DNA of 64,000 nt from Clostridia bacterium (lineage in GTDB: Bacteria > Bacillota > Clostridia > Christensenellales > Borkfalkiaceae), in assembly GCA_017456055.1 (NCBI GenBank), contig JAFTKC010000010.1:93872-157871 (forward strand). The letters are read 5' to 3'. Within the stretch, counting starts at the first letter, position 1; each line of letters begins with the position of its first letter. A program made the position numbers and the translations under genes. Below, piece after piece: positions 34,833 to 42,605 of this stretch. The notes beneath the pieces are model-generated. The model was not told the DNA's origin, did not search any database, and saw only the letters and a program-made list of their open reading frames with translations.

Positions 34833-35831
34833 TTAAATAACCACTATTGTCGAAAACAATAAAAACATTAGTGGAATTGTTAAAATGCACGATACGGTGC
34901 AAAAGAGAACGGACAACGTAGCCGTGTCTCCGTCTGATCCAAATTTAATAGCAAACATTGCCGAACTCGTTGCGCAAGGCATTGAGAATAAAAAGAATAA
35001 TACGTATTTTATATGAACGTCGATTGGCAAGAAAGCAACGACTAACGTAGTCAAAAGCGACATAACTATAAGCTTGAAAAAGGCTACTACGTAAACGGCT
35101 TTTTCGGTAAATAATCTAGTTAAGTTGATGTATGCTAATCTTATTCCAATAACCGTCATAGAAAGGGGTGTGACCATATCCCCTATAAAGTTTACGCTTT
35201 GCATTAGTTTTTCAACTAGATTATCGGCAAATTTGCCTTCGGGCAATAGATCTACTAAAGGTTTTTTGAATATCATAAAACAAATAAAACCTAAAATTAC
35301 GGCAATTATAGTTGGGTTTAAGATTATTTTTCTAAACGAAATACTCTTTTTATCCCCCGAAACTGTATATACTCCAAGCGTCCAATTGAGAATATTAAAT
35401 ATTGCAACTATAACGGCTGCATATATCATAACGTTTCCAAGCGCAGTGGTATCCCCCGAAAATAAAAGTTGCAAAAACGGGAGCCCCATAAACCCACAAT
35501 TGCTAAATATAGATGCATATTTTATTACGTTTAGTTTTGCCGTCTTGCTTGCTTTTATCGTGCATAGTTGCATAACGCCGAACATTATAAAATGCATAAG
35601 CACGCCGAGAAGCGCAACTATAATCATATTTAAGCCTATTTGCGAGTTATATTCCGCCTTTTGAAAGCCCATAAACACAAGCGCAGGTTGACAACCATAT
35701 AACACTATAGAAGAACACACTTCCCCTGCCGATTGGTTAATCAATTTTCCCTTTACTAGCAAATAACCTGGAACAACCAAAACTATTAATGATAAAACGG
35801 CTAAAAGCACGTCTAAAAATCCTACGCTCAA
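34833..35831 (-). CDS. AEC-family transporter
   Basis: A protein with ten hydrophobic helices in the 5+5 pattern of auxin efflux carrier family permeases, starting with a helix ending VVPGYLLVKGKL. The central SNCGFMGLPFLQLLF and the C-terminal CATSSAMFAIKFGSDGDTAT are typical. I chose the TTG at 35829-35831 (332 residues) since a GGAG Shine-Dalgarno lies 7 bases before it; a start 19 codons upstream would overlap the promoter. The substrate is probably a small organic anion such as malate, but is not determinable. Confidence 0.85.
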   Translation of the reverse strand: MSVGFLDVLLAVLSLIVLVVPGYLLVKGKLINQSAGEVCSSIVLYGCQPALVFMGFQKAEYNSQIGLNMIIVALLGVLMHFIMFGVMQLCTIKASKTAKLNVIKYASIFSNCGFMGLPFLQLLFSGDTTALGNVMIYAAVIVAIFNILNWTLGVYTVSGDKKSISFRKIILNPTIIAVILGFICFMIFKKPLVDLLPEGKFADNLVEKLMQSVNFIGDMVTPLSMTVIGIRLAYINLTRLFTEKAVYVVAFFKLIVMSLLTTLVVAFLPIDVHIKYVLFFLFSMPCATSSAMFAIKFGSDGDTATLSVLFCTVSCILTIPLMFLLFSTIVVI

Positions 35832-35859
35832 AACAATTCTCCTAAATCTAGATAATTTG

Positions 35860-35888
35860 ATTATACAACGAGCACGAAAAAAAATCAA
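35860..35888 (-). promoter_or_regulatory. Promoter of the AEC transporter-lgt operon
   Basis: Minus strand TTGATT (35883-35888), 17 bases, TATAAT (35860-35865), about 30 bases before the TTG start. Confidence 0.75.
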
Positions 35889-35916
35889 CCAAAAAACTTT
35901 TTATTTGCGTTTTTAT

Positions 35917-35945
35917 TTGCAATTAATTACCCTTTTGTGTATAAT
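35917..35945 (+). promoter_or_regulatory. Promoter of tRNA-Ser(CGA)
   Basis: TTGCAA (35917-35922), 17 bases, TATAAT (35940-35945), 26 bases before the tRNA 5' end. Confidence 0.75.
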
Positions 35946-35971
35946 GTTAAAGTAAATACACTAAATTGAGT

Positions 35972-36062
35972 GGAAAGATATCGAAGTGGTCATAACGAGC
36001 CGCACTCGAAATGCGGTTGTCGAGTTCTCGACACATGGGTTCGAATCCCATTCTTTCCGCCA
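35972..36062 (+). tRNA. tRNA-Ser (anticodon CGA)
   Basis: A full cloverleaf with a long variable arm (TTGTCGAGTTCTCGACA). The acceptor stem GGAAAGA pairs with TCTTTCC, the anticodon loop is CTCGAAA (CGA, reads UCG), the T-arm is ATGGGTTCGAATCCCAT, and CCA is encoded at 36060-36062. An inverted-repeat element copying its 3' part follows. Confidence 0.97.
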
Positions 36063-36065
36063 AAT

Positions 36066-36101
36066 AAAACCTAAAGCGAACGCAAGTTTGCTTTAGGTTT
36101 T
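36066..36101 (+). terminator. Terminator of tRNA-Ser(CGA)
   Basis: A long stem (aaaacctaaagc / gctttaggtttt, extended inside by AAC/GTT) followed by TTTTGTTTTT, directly after the tRNA CCA. Confidence 0.85.
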
Positions 36102-36117
36102 GTTTTTGTTAGTTAAT

Positions 36118-36251
36118 ATGGGATTCGAACGGGTAGGTATCGATGACTTATAACTAAAGTGTTTTTACCTTAGTCGGCGACAAAAGGTGGTCACCCACCT
36201 TTTGCTACCCAGGCGTGATAGTAAGGCAAAGCCTTACGGAGCGAATCCCAT
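36118..36251 (+). repeat. 134-nt inverted-repeat element 3' of tRNA-Ser(CGA)
   Basis: Ends are ATGGGATTCG (36118-36127) and its perfect complement CGAATCCCAT (36242-36251); both copy the T-arm of the adjacent tRNA. Inside are GGGTAG/CTACCC, a hairpin AAAAGGTGG/CCACCTTTT and a hairpin GTAAGGC/GCCTTAC, which together could fold as a branched RNA. No open reading frame. A same-size, same-layout element lies next to tRNA-Ser(UGA) at 43620-43754. Confidence 0.75.
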
Positions 36252-36264
36252 TCTTTCCGCCAAA
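36242..36264 (+). repeat. Second copy of the tRNA-Ser(CGA) 3' end
   Basis: These 23 bases, from CGAATCCC through the acceptor strand and CCA to AAA, are identical to 36042-36064 and exactly 200 bases downstream of them. Such a duplicated tRNA 3' end is what site-specific integration into a tRNA leaves behind, although the enclosed segment is tiny. Confidence 0.85.
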
Positions 36265-36269
36265 ACAAG

Positions 36270-36291
36270 AATAGCACCCATCGGTGCTATT
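36270..36291 (+). terminator. Hairpin with T-run after the tRNA-linked element
   Basis: A 9-bp stem (aatagcacc / ggtgctatt), 4-base loop, then TTTTG. It could be the original tRNA terminator, displaced by the inserted element. Confidence 0.7.
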
Positions 36292-36325
36292 TTTTGTTTT
36301 GAAAAAATTTCGTGAACGAATAGTT

Positions 36326-36353
36326 TTGTATTTTTGTTTTTTTATGATACAAT
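36326..36353 (+). promoter_or_regulatory. Promoter for the YczE-like membrane protein
   Basis: TTGTAT (36326-36331), 16 bases, TACAAT (36348-36353), 34 bases before the ATG. Confidence 0.5.
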
Positions 36354-36387
36354 ATATTAGTTGTTATTTTAACTTAAGGAAACACTT

Positions 36388-37110
36388 ATGAAAAAAATTC
36401 AAAAAACCTCCGAATTATTATGGCTTTTAGGCACGATTTTCGTGGCGCTTGGCGTGACTATTTGCAGTAAGGCCAACCTAGGCGTATCCATGATTGCCGC
36501 GCCTGCTTTTGTTATTCAAGAAGCGCTTTCAAACTCTTGGACGTGGCTTAGCGTTGGTATGACTGAATACGTTATTCAAGGAATACTTTTAATTCTTTTA
36601 TGTGTAATCATAAAAAAATTCAATTGGCGATTTATCTTTGCCTTTTTAGTTGCATTTATCTACGGATACGTTTTAGACTTCTTTTTATGGGTTTTCTCTA
36701 GCGTTAACTTTAACGAAATTTGGCTACGCTGGGTTATGCTTATTGTGGGAGATTGTTGCACTGCTTTTGGCGTTGCGTGTTTTTTTAGAACTAGTTGGCC
36801 TTTGCAAGTTTACGAATTGTTCGTTTCAAAAGTATCTTCTACCTACAAGTTAAACATAAACAAGGTTAAGTGGTTTTTTGATATATCTCTTCTTATCATC
36901 TCAATCGTTTTAGCCTTTACTTTGTTTGGCGACGTTAAAACGTTTGACTGGACTTCTATTTACTATAATAGTTTCCACTTTATAGGCTTAGGTACTTTAG
37001 TGACTACCCTTATTAACTCGCCAATTATTACTGCTATGGGAAAAATAATTGATAAAATTTTTATGCCGTCACCCCTATTCCCTAAAATCGACGCTTGGCT
37101 AAACAAATAA
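36388..37110 (+). CDS. YczE/YitT-like (DUF6198-type) membrane protein
   Basis: A 240-residue protein with five or six membrane helices, starting KTSELLWLLGTIFVALGVTI then CSKANLGVSMIAAPA. That early G-V and SKANLGVS pattern is shared by the YczE and DUF6198 membrane families of Firmicutes. No enzyme motif. Monocistronic on the plus strand, with an AAGGAA Shine-Dalgarno. Function unknown; a transporter-like role is possible. Confidence 0.65.
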   Translation: MKKIQKTSELLWLLGTIFVALGVTICSKANLGVSMIAAPAFVIQEALSNSWTWLSVGMTEYVIQGILLILLCVIIKKFNWRFIFAFLVAFIYGYVLDFFLWVFSSVNFNEIWLRWVMLIVGDCCTAFGVACFFRTSWPLQVYELFVSKVSSTYKLNINKVKWFFDISLLIISIVLAFTLFGDVKTFDWTSIYYNSFHFIGLGTLVTTLINSPIITAMGKIIDKIFMPSPLFPKIDAWLNK

Positions 37111-37187
37111 ATCTAATAACTTATTTTATTAAAATTTTTGAACTAAAAAAATTACACGTAAAACTTTTGATTTTTTAGGTTTTATGT

Positions 37188-37193
37188 TATAAT
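37188..37193 (+). promoter_or_regulatory. Likely -10 box for the TSCPD gene
   Basis: A perfect TATAAT, with TTTTGATT-like -35 bases 15-16 positions upstream. The mRNA leader would be about 50 bases. Confidence 0.5.
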
Positions 37194-37248
37194 GAAAAAG
37201 TAAAAAATTTAACTCTAAAAGGAGGTATGGGACTTAGCCCTTAAAATT

Positions 37249-37515
37249 ATGAGAATTATGAATTATAAATATAAAACTAAGTCGGTTTGCTCTAGTGAAA
37301 TTACTTTTGACATCGACGGAGACGTTGTAAGCAACATTAAATTTACTGGTGGGTGCAACGGAAACCTAAAGGCTATTGCTAAAATTTTAGACGGATATAC
37401 GGTGAGCGAAATAGAAAAAAAACTTAAAGGCAATACTTGTGGATTTAGGTCCACTTCCTGCGCCGACCAACTTGCTATCGCCGTTAGAAAAGCATACGAC
37501 GAAATAAACAAATAG
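37249..37515 (+). CDS. TSCPD-domain protein
   Basis: An 88-residue small protein with the motif FTGGCNGNLKAIAKILDG and a second Cys cluster CGFRSTSCADQLAIAVRKA. This TSCPD domain also occurs at the C-terminus of some ribonucleotide reductases and may bind metal or nucleotide. Function as a stand-alone protein is unknown. Start codon is unclear: ATGs at 37249 and 37258 both lack a nearby Shine-Dalgarno, while a perfect AAGGAGGT lies 22 bases upstream followed at once by a five-codon ORF (MGLSP). Confidence 0.82.
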   Translation: MRIMNYKYKTKSVCSSEITFDIDGDVVSNIKFTGGCNGNLKAIAKILDGYTVSEIEKKLKGNTCGFRSTSCADQLAIAVRKAYDEINK

Positions 37516-37517
37516 CA

Positions 37518-37546
37518 AAAAAGGTGAGAAATTTTCTCACCTTTTT
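37518..37546. terminator. Bidirectional terminator, TSCPD gene / GH28 gene
   Basis: A 12-bp stem (aaaaaggtgaga / tctcaccttttt) with a 5-base loop and T-runs on both strands, lying between convergent genes. Its left arm recurs at 63851-63868. Confidence 0.88.
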
Positions 37547-37552
37547 CTTTTT

Positions 37553-38854
37553 TTATTTTACTATAATTTCTTCTCTTTCGTCTGGACTTATCGGCTCTAT
37601 TTTAACGTTATCAAGTTTAATATCTTCTACGTTTTCCACGTATAGTCCATAACAAGGCAACGAGAATTTAGTGCTTTCAGGATATTCGCTTTTAGATGGA
37701 AATTTAACTTCCATATCCTTTTTGCCACCACCTAGAACCTTAAATTTAACATTAGTTAAACTAATGTTTTTGAGTGGGTTTTCTTTATCGCAACTCATAA
37801 CCACACTAGTATGCGACGGGTTGGTAAAATAATGAAGGTCAAACGGCTCGCCACTAGTTGGACACCAACTATTTATAATTGGAAACTTATCGCCGTGAAC
37901 GTCAGCGTAGACGTTTGAAATATTAACGTCGCTTATGCTTCCAATTTTAGTTCCTTCAGGACCTCTTAATCTTTCTCCTAGATAGATAAATAGTGGGTTT
38001 GCAACGTTTTGCATAGTTATATTAGATATATTTACTGCTAGAATATTAGCACCGTCTACACTCTCGATTGCAATTCCTGAGTGCCAAGTATTTACTACTA
38101 CGCAGTTCGTCACGTTAATATACTTAAAATCCCCGTACGATTCAGTGCCGAACTTGATTGCGTTTGCCAAACTACTCAATACACAGTTTGCTATAGTTAT
38201 TCTTTCGCAATTATGTTTTTGTCTATCAAAATATGAAGTCTTAAGCACTAGCGCATCGTCACCCGTCTTGATAATACAATCCGAGATAACCACGTCTTGA
38301 CAACCGTCTGGACTAATTCCATCAATATGCGATTTTATAAAAACTCTACTTATAATAACGTCTTTACAAGCACCCATCAAAACGGCAATATCAGTAGCAT
38401 TTAAAATCTTTACGTCGTAAAGTCTTAATCCCTCTACCTTTCTTAGCGCAAAAACTTTTACGCCACGATAATATCCGTCTTTAGCACGCTTATTATCATC
38501 GTCCCATAAAGAGTGCATATCAATAGTTGCAAGTCCCTTTATGCTTATGTTTTTAACGTTATTCGCGTAAAACATAGCACAAGTATAAGAACTATGCGAA
38601 AGGTCTTGATATCTAACTTCATCTAAAGGCTCGTCAGCGTTAAAATCGCTAATTTTTTCTGCTGAGCGAATAACTACGCCGTCTTCAAAAACTATATTGG
38701 TGTTATCCTTAAGTATTACGCTTGAAAGCGTGTAAGTTCCAAATGGAACGAATATGGTTTCGCCACCCCTTTGAGAACCTAAATCAATCGCTTGTTGGAA
38801 GGCAAGCGTATCGTACTTGTTTTCTTTATTTAAAAAATCTTTTAAGTTAATCAT
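37553..38854 (-). CDS. Glycoside hydrolase family 28 (polygalacturonase-like)
   Basis: A 433-residue right-handed beta-helix protein without signal peptide, so probably cytoplasmic. The GH28 catalytic region is KSHIDGISPDGCQDVVISDC then IIKTGDDALVLKTS, containing the aspartates; later GTESYGDFKYI and SGIAIESVDG fit the conserved His/Gly-Arg regions only loosely. It may cleave galacturonide- or rhamnogalacturonan-type oligosaccharides. Last gene of the operon headed by the TIR-methyltransferase; its start overlaps the serine hydrolase stop by 8 bases. Confidence 0.85.
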   Translation of the reverse strand: MINLKDFLNKENKYDTLAFQQAIDLGSQRGGETIFVPFGTYTLSSVILKDNTNIVFEDGVVIRSAEKISDFNADEPLDEVRYQDLSHSSYTCAMFYANNVKNISIKGLATIDMHSLWDDDNKRAKDGYYRGVKVFALRKVEGLRLYDVKILNATDIAVLMGACKDVIISRVFIKSHIDGISPDGCQDVVISDCIIKTGDDALVLKTSYFDRQKHNCERITIANCVLSSLANAIKFGTESYGDFKYINVTNCVVVNTWHSGIAIESVDGANILAVNISNITMQNVANPLFIYLGERLRGPEGTKIGSISDVNISNVYADVHGDKFPIINSWCPTSGEPFDLHYFTNPSHTSVVMSCDKENPLKNISLTNVKFKVLGGGKKDMEVKFPSKSEYPESTKFSLPCYGLYVENVEDIKLDNVKIEPISPDEREEIIVK

Positions 38855-40346
38855 TTTCCATTTTCCCTACTGCAGTGCCAAAATATTCGTACAAGAAAAA
38901 CTCAGTATTATTGTCCATTTCTAAAACGAGAACGTCGCCCTTAAACCTAAGTAGCATATTCACGTGCCCGATGTACATATCAACTACGTTTATTTTTAGA
39001 AACAAGCAATCTTCCATAACCCAACTGCCAAGCCCCATACTATCGTAGCCCCTATCCATCATCTCACCAAGTTTTATGCCACTATAAATTTCGGGAAGTT
39101 CAAACTTAACGTACTCTTCTCTTCCGAATAAAAATTCCTTTACGCCTCGCTCGTTTTCGTAGATAAATTTTCCGCCGTCCCTATCAAAGCAAACTTTTAC
39201 CCAATTTATACCCATTGGGTTTTCTTTTAACTTAAATTTTTTGCCGTTTATATTCTCTTCAGTTTTAGAATACTTTTCGCCGTATCCTTTACCCAAGGTC
39301 ATTTCCCCAAGTGCCTTTTGCATTTGAGAATATTCACTAAGATTTTCTACGATTGGCTCTTTTTCAATATTCTTATAAATTCTAAGCAATTTATCGTATA
39401 TTGAAACCTTGGCAACTTGATTGTCTACACCACCTTGATATGCTATAATCACGTCTTTTTCTGGGAAACAATGCACGCTATTGCTATTCATTCCGTGAAG
39501 TCCAAACCCATAAGGCTCTACCCATATTTGATAGCCGTAGCCACAACTATTATTCATTCTAAGCCCACTTATGCAGTTTTCCGTATGCTTAGAAACGGCT
39601 TTTTCCATAAAATCACGTGGAATTAATTGCTTGCCGTTAATTTCACCTTTATTTATAAGTAGCATACCTATTTTAGCAAAGTCACGAAGAGTGGTTAAAA
39701 CACCACTTCCTCCCCAGCTGATTCCGTCTGGCGATTGAACGCAATCTATCTCTTTTGAAATACCCATTTCGTCAAATTCCGGTCTTAAATATTCTAGAAA
39801 GTTTAAGCCCGTCACCTTATAAACGATAACATTTAATAGATAACTTGCCGCCGTATTATATCTAAATTTCATTCCGTTAGGAAGATTTCCTTTAGTTCCT
39901 ACGAAAAATGATTTTGCCCATCCACTCGGCTTATAAGTATAATTTATATTACCAGCAAATTTTACGTTTACGTCTGCGTAAGAAACGGTCGGCAACGAAA
40001 CTTGCATAGTTAAAGCATCTTCAAGTGTGGTTTCGGCAATTAGTGAATCACAATCTTTTTTATACTCAGGGAAGAAATCAATTAGTTTATCGGTAAGTTT
40101 TGCCTTTCCTTCACCTATTAATTTTCCTATTGCTATTGCACTATAAGTCTTGCTAGAAGAATATACTCTATGGTGATAATCCTTATCAAAAGGCTTACTA
40201 TACCCTTCGGCAAGCACCTTGTTCCCTTTAAGTATTATAAAGCCGTGCAAGTCAAATCTTTGCTCTTTAATCTCTTGCAAAAACTCGGTTATATATTTTG
40301 ATGAAAGCCCTTGGCTTTCAGGCGTCACGTTTATTAGGTCAATCAT
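38847..40346 (-). CDS. Serine hydrolase of the class C beta-lactamase fold
   Basis: A 499-residue protein. VYSSSKTYSAIAIGKLIGEG holds the SxxK nucleophile (S-S-S-K); YNTAASYLLNVIVYK provides the Tyr of the YxN-like motif; GLHGMNSNSVHCFPEKDV fits the third motif with His in place of Lys. About 150 C-terminal residues form an extra domain. No signal peptide, so it is likely cytoplasmic and acts as an esterase or peptidase rather than a resistance enzyme. Being translationally coupled to a GH28, it may remove ester groups from plant-type oligosaccharides; this is inference. Confidence 0.82.
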   Translation of the reverse strand: MIDLINVTPESQGLSSKYITEFLQEIKEQRFDLHGFIILKGNKVLAEGYSKPFDKDYHHRVYSSSKTYSAIAIGKLIGEGKAKLTDKLIDFFPEYKKDCDSLIAETTLEDALTMQVSLPTVSYADVNVKFAGNINYTYKPSGWAKSFFVGTKGNLPNGMKFRYNTAASYLLNVIVYKVTGLNFLEYLRPEFDEMGISKEIDCVQSPDGISWGGSGVLTTLRDFAKIGMLLINKGEINGKQLIPRDFMEKAVSKHTENCISGLRMNNSCGYGYQIWVEPYGFGLHGMNSNSVHCFPEKDVIIAYQGGVDNQVAKVSIYDKLLRIYKNIEKEPIVENLSEYSQMQKALGEMTLGKGYGEKYSKTEENINGKKFKLKENPMGINWVKVCFDRDGGKFIYENERGVKEFLFGREEYVKFELPEIYSGIKLGEMMDRGYDSMGLGSWVMEDCLFLKINVVDMYIGHVNMLLRFKGDVLVLEMDNNTEFFLYEYFGTAVGKMEND

Positions 40347-40369
40347 TTTTGCTCACTTTTCCTCTATTT

Positions 40370-40675
40370 TTAAAATCTAGCGCCAAGATAACTGCTCCAG
40401 AATATATCTAGAAATCTTGCGGCGTATTCTCCCATTACGCATTCAACGGTTAGTCTAATATTTTTTAATTCTCTAACTCCCCATTTTTCATAAACCTTAT
40501 CGCCAACTTCTTGGCAAATTTCTTTTATAACGTTTCCGTTCCACGATTCGTATTCTTCGTCTGCAAAGTCTGGATAATGGTGAAGAGTTTCTAGCACGAT
40601 ATCTTCTATATCACACCAATCGTCTTCTTCTAACGCTACGTCTATTGCTTTTAACAATTCTTCTCTATTTCTCAT
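40370..40675 (-). CDS. Small acidic protein of unknown function
   Basis: A 101-residue acidic protein, predicted all-helical, with no signal peptide or membrane segment. Trp and aromatic residues are frequent (DDWCDIEDIVLETLHHYPDF; FLDIFWSSYLGARF). I do not recognise the family. It lies 2 bases after the stop of the broken yhcH gene and 23 bases before the serine hydrolase, so it belongs to the same transcript; a Shine-Dalgarno (AAGGAGATAG) overlaps the upstream stop. Confidence 0.7.
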   Translation of the reverse strand: MRNREELLKAIDVALEEDDWCDIEDIVLETLHHYPDFADEEYESWNGNVIKEICQEVGDKVYEKWGVRELKNIRLTVECVMGEYAARFLDIFWSSYLGARF

Positions 40676-40677
40676 AT

Positions 40678-41158
40678 CTATCTCCTTACCTTTACTACTA
40701 TTTTCTTTACGGGAATTTGCTCTCCGTTTATCGCTAAGCCTGGTCTATGTATATCGTGTGGAAATAATATTGCATACTCCCCTTACTCTAATACACACGT
40801 GGTTGGATTTTCAGCGTTAAAATAAAATTCAACGTCTTTCTCTGCGTTATATAACGTCTTTCTCTGCGTTATATTCGGTTTTGGTTTTAATAGAGTTTAT
40901 ATCACAAACTTCTATTATCTCTTTGCCTGACACTACGTATTGAACGTCTATATAGTTTCTATGCCCTTCGTTTTTAGCATCTGCAGATAGTTTTGAATTA
41001 TATTCTTGAACGGATGCGTAAACGTCCTTTCCGTCAATTTCGTACTTTCCAACGGGCAAGTTTTCTTTTACTGCCTTTTTTATAAAATCAAACGCCTTAA
41101 TAAAATTTTTGTGATTAGCAAAATACAACTCGCAATTATTTATATTGTCTTTAATCAT
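40678..41158 (-). pseudogene. YhcH/YjgK/YiaL-family gene, disrupted
   Basis: The first 99 residues (ending KTEYNAEKDV) match the YhcH/YiaL family of small cupin-like sugar-metabolism proteins, including GHRNYIDVQYVVSGKE. A perfect 22-base tandem duplication at 40831-40874 then shifts the frame and creates a stop. If one copy is removed the frame goes on with EFYFNAENPTTCVLE, meets a second lesion (TAA at 40783-40785 where relatives have a Glu-like codon) and resumes with GEYAILFPHDIHRPG to a TAG at 40678. The intact product would be about 152 residues, the family norm. Two independent lesions argue for true decay. Confidence 0.9.
40831..40874. repeat. Perfect 22-base tandem duplication
   Basis: Two adjacent identical 22-base units (40831-40852 and 40853-40874; unit begins aacgtctttctctgcg). 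Because 22 is not a multiple of three it breaks the yhcH-family frame. Confidence 0.95.
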
Positions 41159-41177
41159 AATTTTATCTCCATATAAT

Positions 41178-42572
41178 TTATTTTATATCCGTTTTTCTAG
41201 CAACTGAAACAAGCATGGTTTCACCAAACCAAAAGGAAGGGCTACCAAATACTTCTTGAAGTTTATCAAGCGCCGAATTCATCCATTCCATATCGTTTTT
41301 TACTATGGTGTTATTCGGGTTTTTGGCAAGTTCTTTTTGATAATACATAGTTCTAAGAGAAAATCGCATTTTATATAATGCCATACGATCGTCATAACCC
41401 ATACTAGATGTATTTATAAAAGTTCCAAACACTTTAATATTTTTATAACCCGTAGCCTCTAGATAGTGAAACATTTTTCTACCGATAAATCTATCGTCAA
41501 TGCCCGGTGCATTTAAGTATCTTTCGCAAATCTTTCTAACTAATCCGTCGTCCCCATAAGCGATATACGTTCCCTCGTCCGATTGACGAAAGATTACGTA
41601 TCCGTCTTCACTTAGGCAAGTTCTTAGATTTCTCAAAGCTTTTAGCGGGTCCTTTATATGTTGCAAAACGTACGCTCCAAACACTACGTCGAATTTCTTT
41701 ATTTTGTATTTACCCATTATCATTTCGATTTCTTCATCAAAATTGCTTGATAATAAATCTACTTTTTCATAATGGGCGTTTTCATCGTCGTTAAGTTCTC
41801 TCGCTTTCTCTAAAACGGCGTCTGATATGTCTATACCTATTATAACCTTGTTGGAAAAATCCGCAAAGCGATCTCTTCCCACGACTCCATAGCCACAACC
41901 TGCGTCTAATATATAGACGGTTTCTGTGTCCTTTAATTGCTCTTTTACGTAATTTACACCTTTCATATCGCTAGGACGCATTGCTTCGCCTTGTATCTTA
42001 AGGCGTTTATACTCCCCACTAAACGTGGAGTCGTAATAAGACGCTTTCTTTTCGCCAAATTCATTGACTAACCCTAAATTGTTTTTGGCAGGTATTCCCT
42101 TTTGAACTTGTGAATTTTTACCTTCTACAAACTGTCCTTTTCCGTTAACTGCACGTACAACGAACTCGCCTATAACTTCAATTGAAGATTGATTAAGTTT
42201 GAAGGACTGATAGTGTCTTAGCCCAGTGGGAACTTCTGAAATTTCCATATCACCAAGATAGGTGACGATTGAGCCTTCTACAATGTTAGAAAGTATATTT
42301 TGTTGATATGTGTGCCACTCGTATTTGCACCATTTAGAAGTTATGTATTCTTTCTTGCTACCAACTACCACCATTACTTTTACTTCATCTAAAACGTCGT
42401 CAATAACTTCTTTATATTGCGCCTCGCCGTAATCTAATAAGGTGACGTTGCTATAAAAGGTCTTTATTCCCCTAGACTCAAGGTAGTTATACAATTCTTC
42501 GCTTACTTGCCTATCTTGAGTAAATTCATTATTTTCGGTGTTTTTAAATGATATAAAAACTTGATAACCCAT
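41178..42572 (-). CDS. TIR domain fused to a SAM-dependent methyltransferase
   Basis: A 464-residue protein with no signal peptide or membrane segment. Residues 1-130 are a TIR domain: YQVFISFKN at the start and TSKWCKYEWHTYQQ with Glu85 in the WCxxEW motif, the catalytic position of NAD-cleaving TIRs. After a linker, residues about 206-460 form a class I methyltransferase: VYILDAGCGYGVVG (SAM loop), IIGIDIS (acidic ribose-binding Asp), VVFGAYVLQHIKDPLKALRN (motif IV/V). It starts the five-gene run ending with GH28 and has its own promoter. Targets of either activity are unknown; neither a known Thoeris-type partner nor a phage defence gene is adjacent. Confidence 0.88.
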   Translation of the reverse strand: MGYQVFISFKNTENNEFTQDRQVSEELYNYLESRGIKTFYSNVTLLDYGEAQYKEVIDDVLDEVKVMVVVGSKKEYITSKWCKYEWHTYQQNILSNIVEGSIVTYLGDMEISEVPTGLRHYQSFKLNQSSIEVIGEFVVRAVNGKGQFVEGKNSQVQKGIPAKNNLGLVNEFGEKKASYYDSTFSGEYKRLKIQGEAMRPSDMKGVNYVKEQLKDTETVYILDAGCGYGVVGRDRFADFSNKVIIGIDISDAVLEKARELNDDENAHYEKVDLLSSNFDEEIEMIMGKYKIKKFDVVFGAYVLQHIKDPLKALRNLRTCLSEDGYVIFRQSDEGTYIAYGDDGLVRKICERYLNAPGIDDRFIGRKMFHYLEATGYKNIKVFGTFINTSSMGYDDRMALYKMRFSLRTMYYQKELAKNPNNTIVKNDMEWMNSALDKLQEVFGSPSFWFGETMLVSVARKTDIK

Positions 42573-42605
42573 TACTTATCTCCACGTAAATCTCTTATCT
42601 TTTTA

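Noticed and set aside
35125-35664. A 179-codon plus-strand open frame opposite the AEC transporter
   Set aside because: It is antisense to a clear permease; its hydrophobic pattern is the mirror of the membrane helices.
36118-36251. A degenerate second tRNA gene
   Set aside because: Only the T-arm/acceptor part is tRNA-like; there is no anticodon arm or D-arm in the right places.
41178-42572. A Thoeris or CBASS defence locus
   Set aside because: No ThsA/ThsB-type partner, cyclase or Cap effector is adjacent; the neighbours are sugar-related enzymes.
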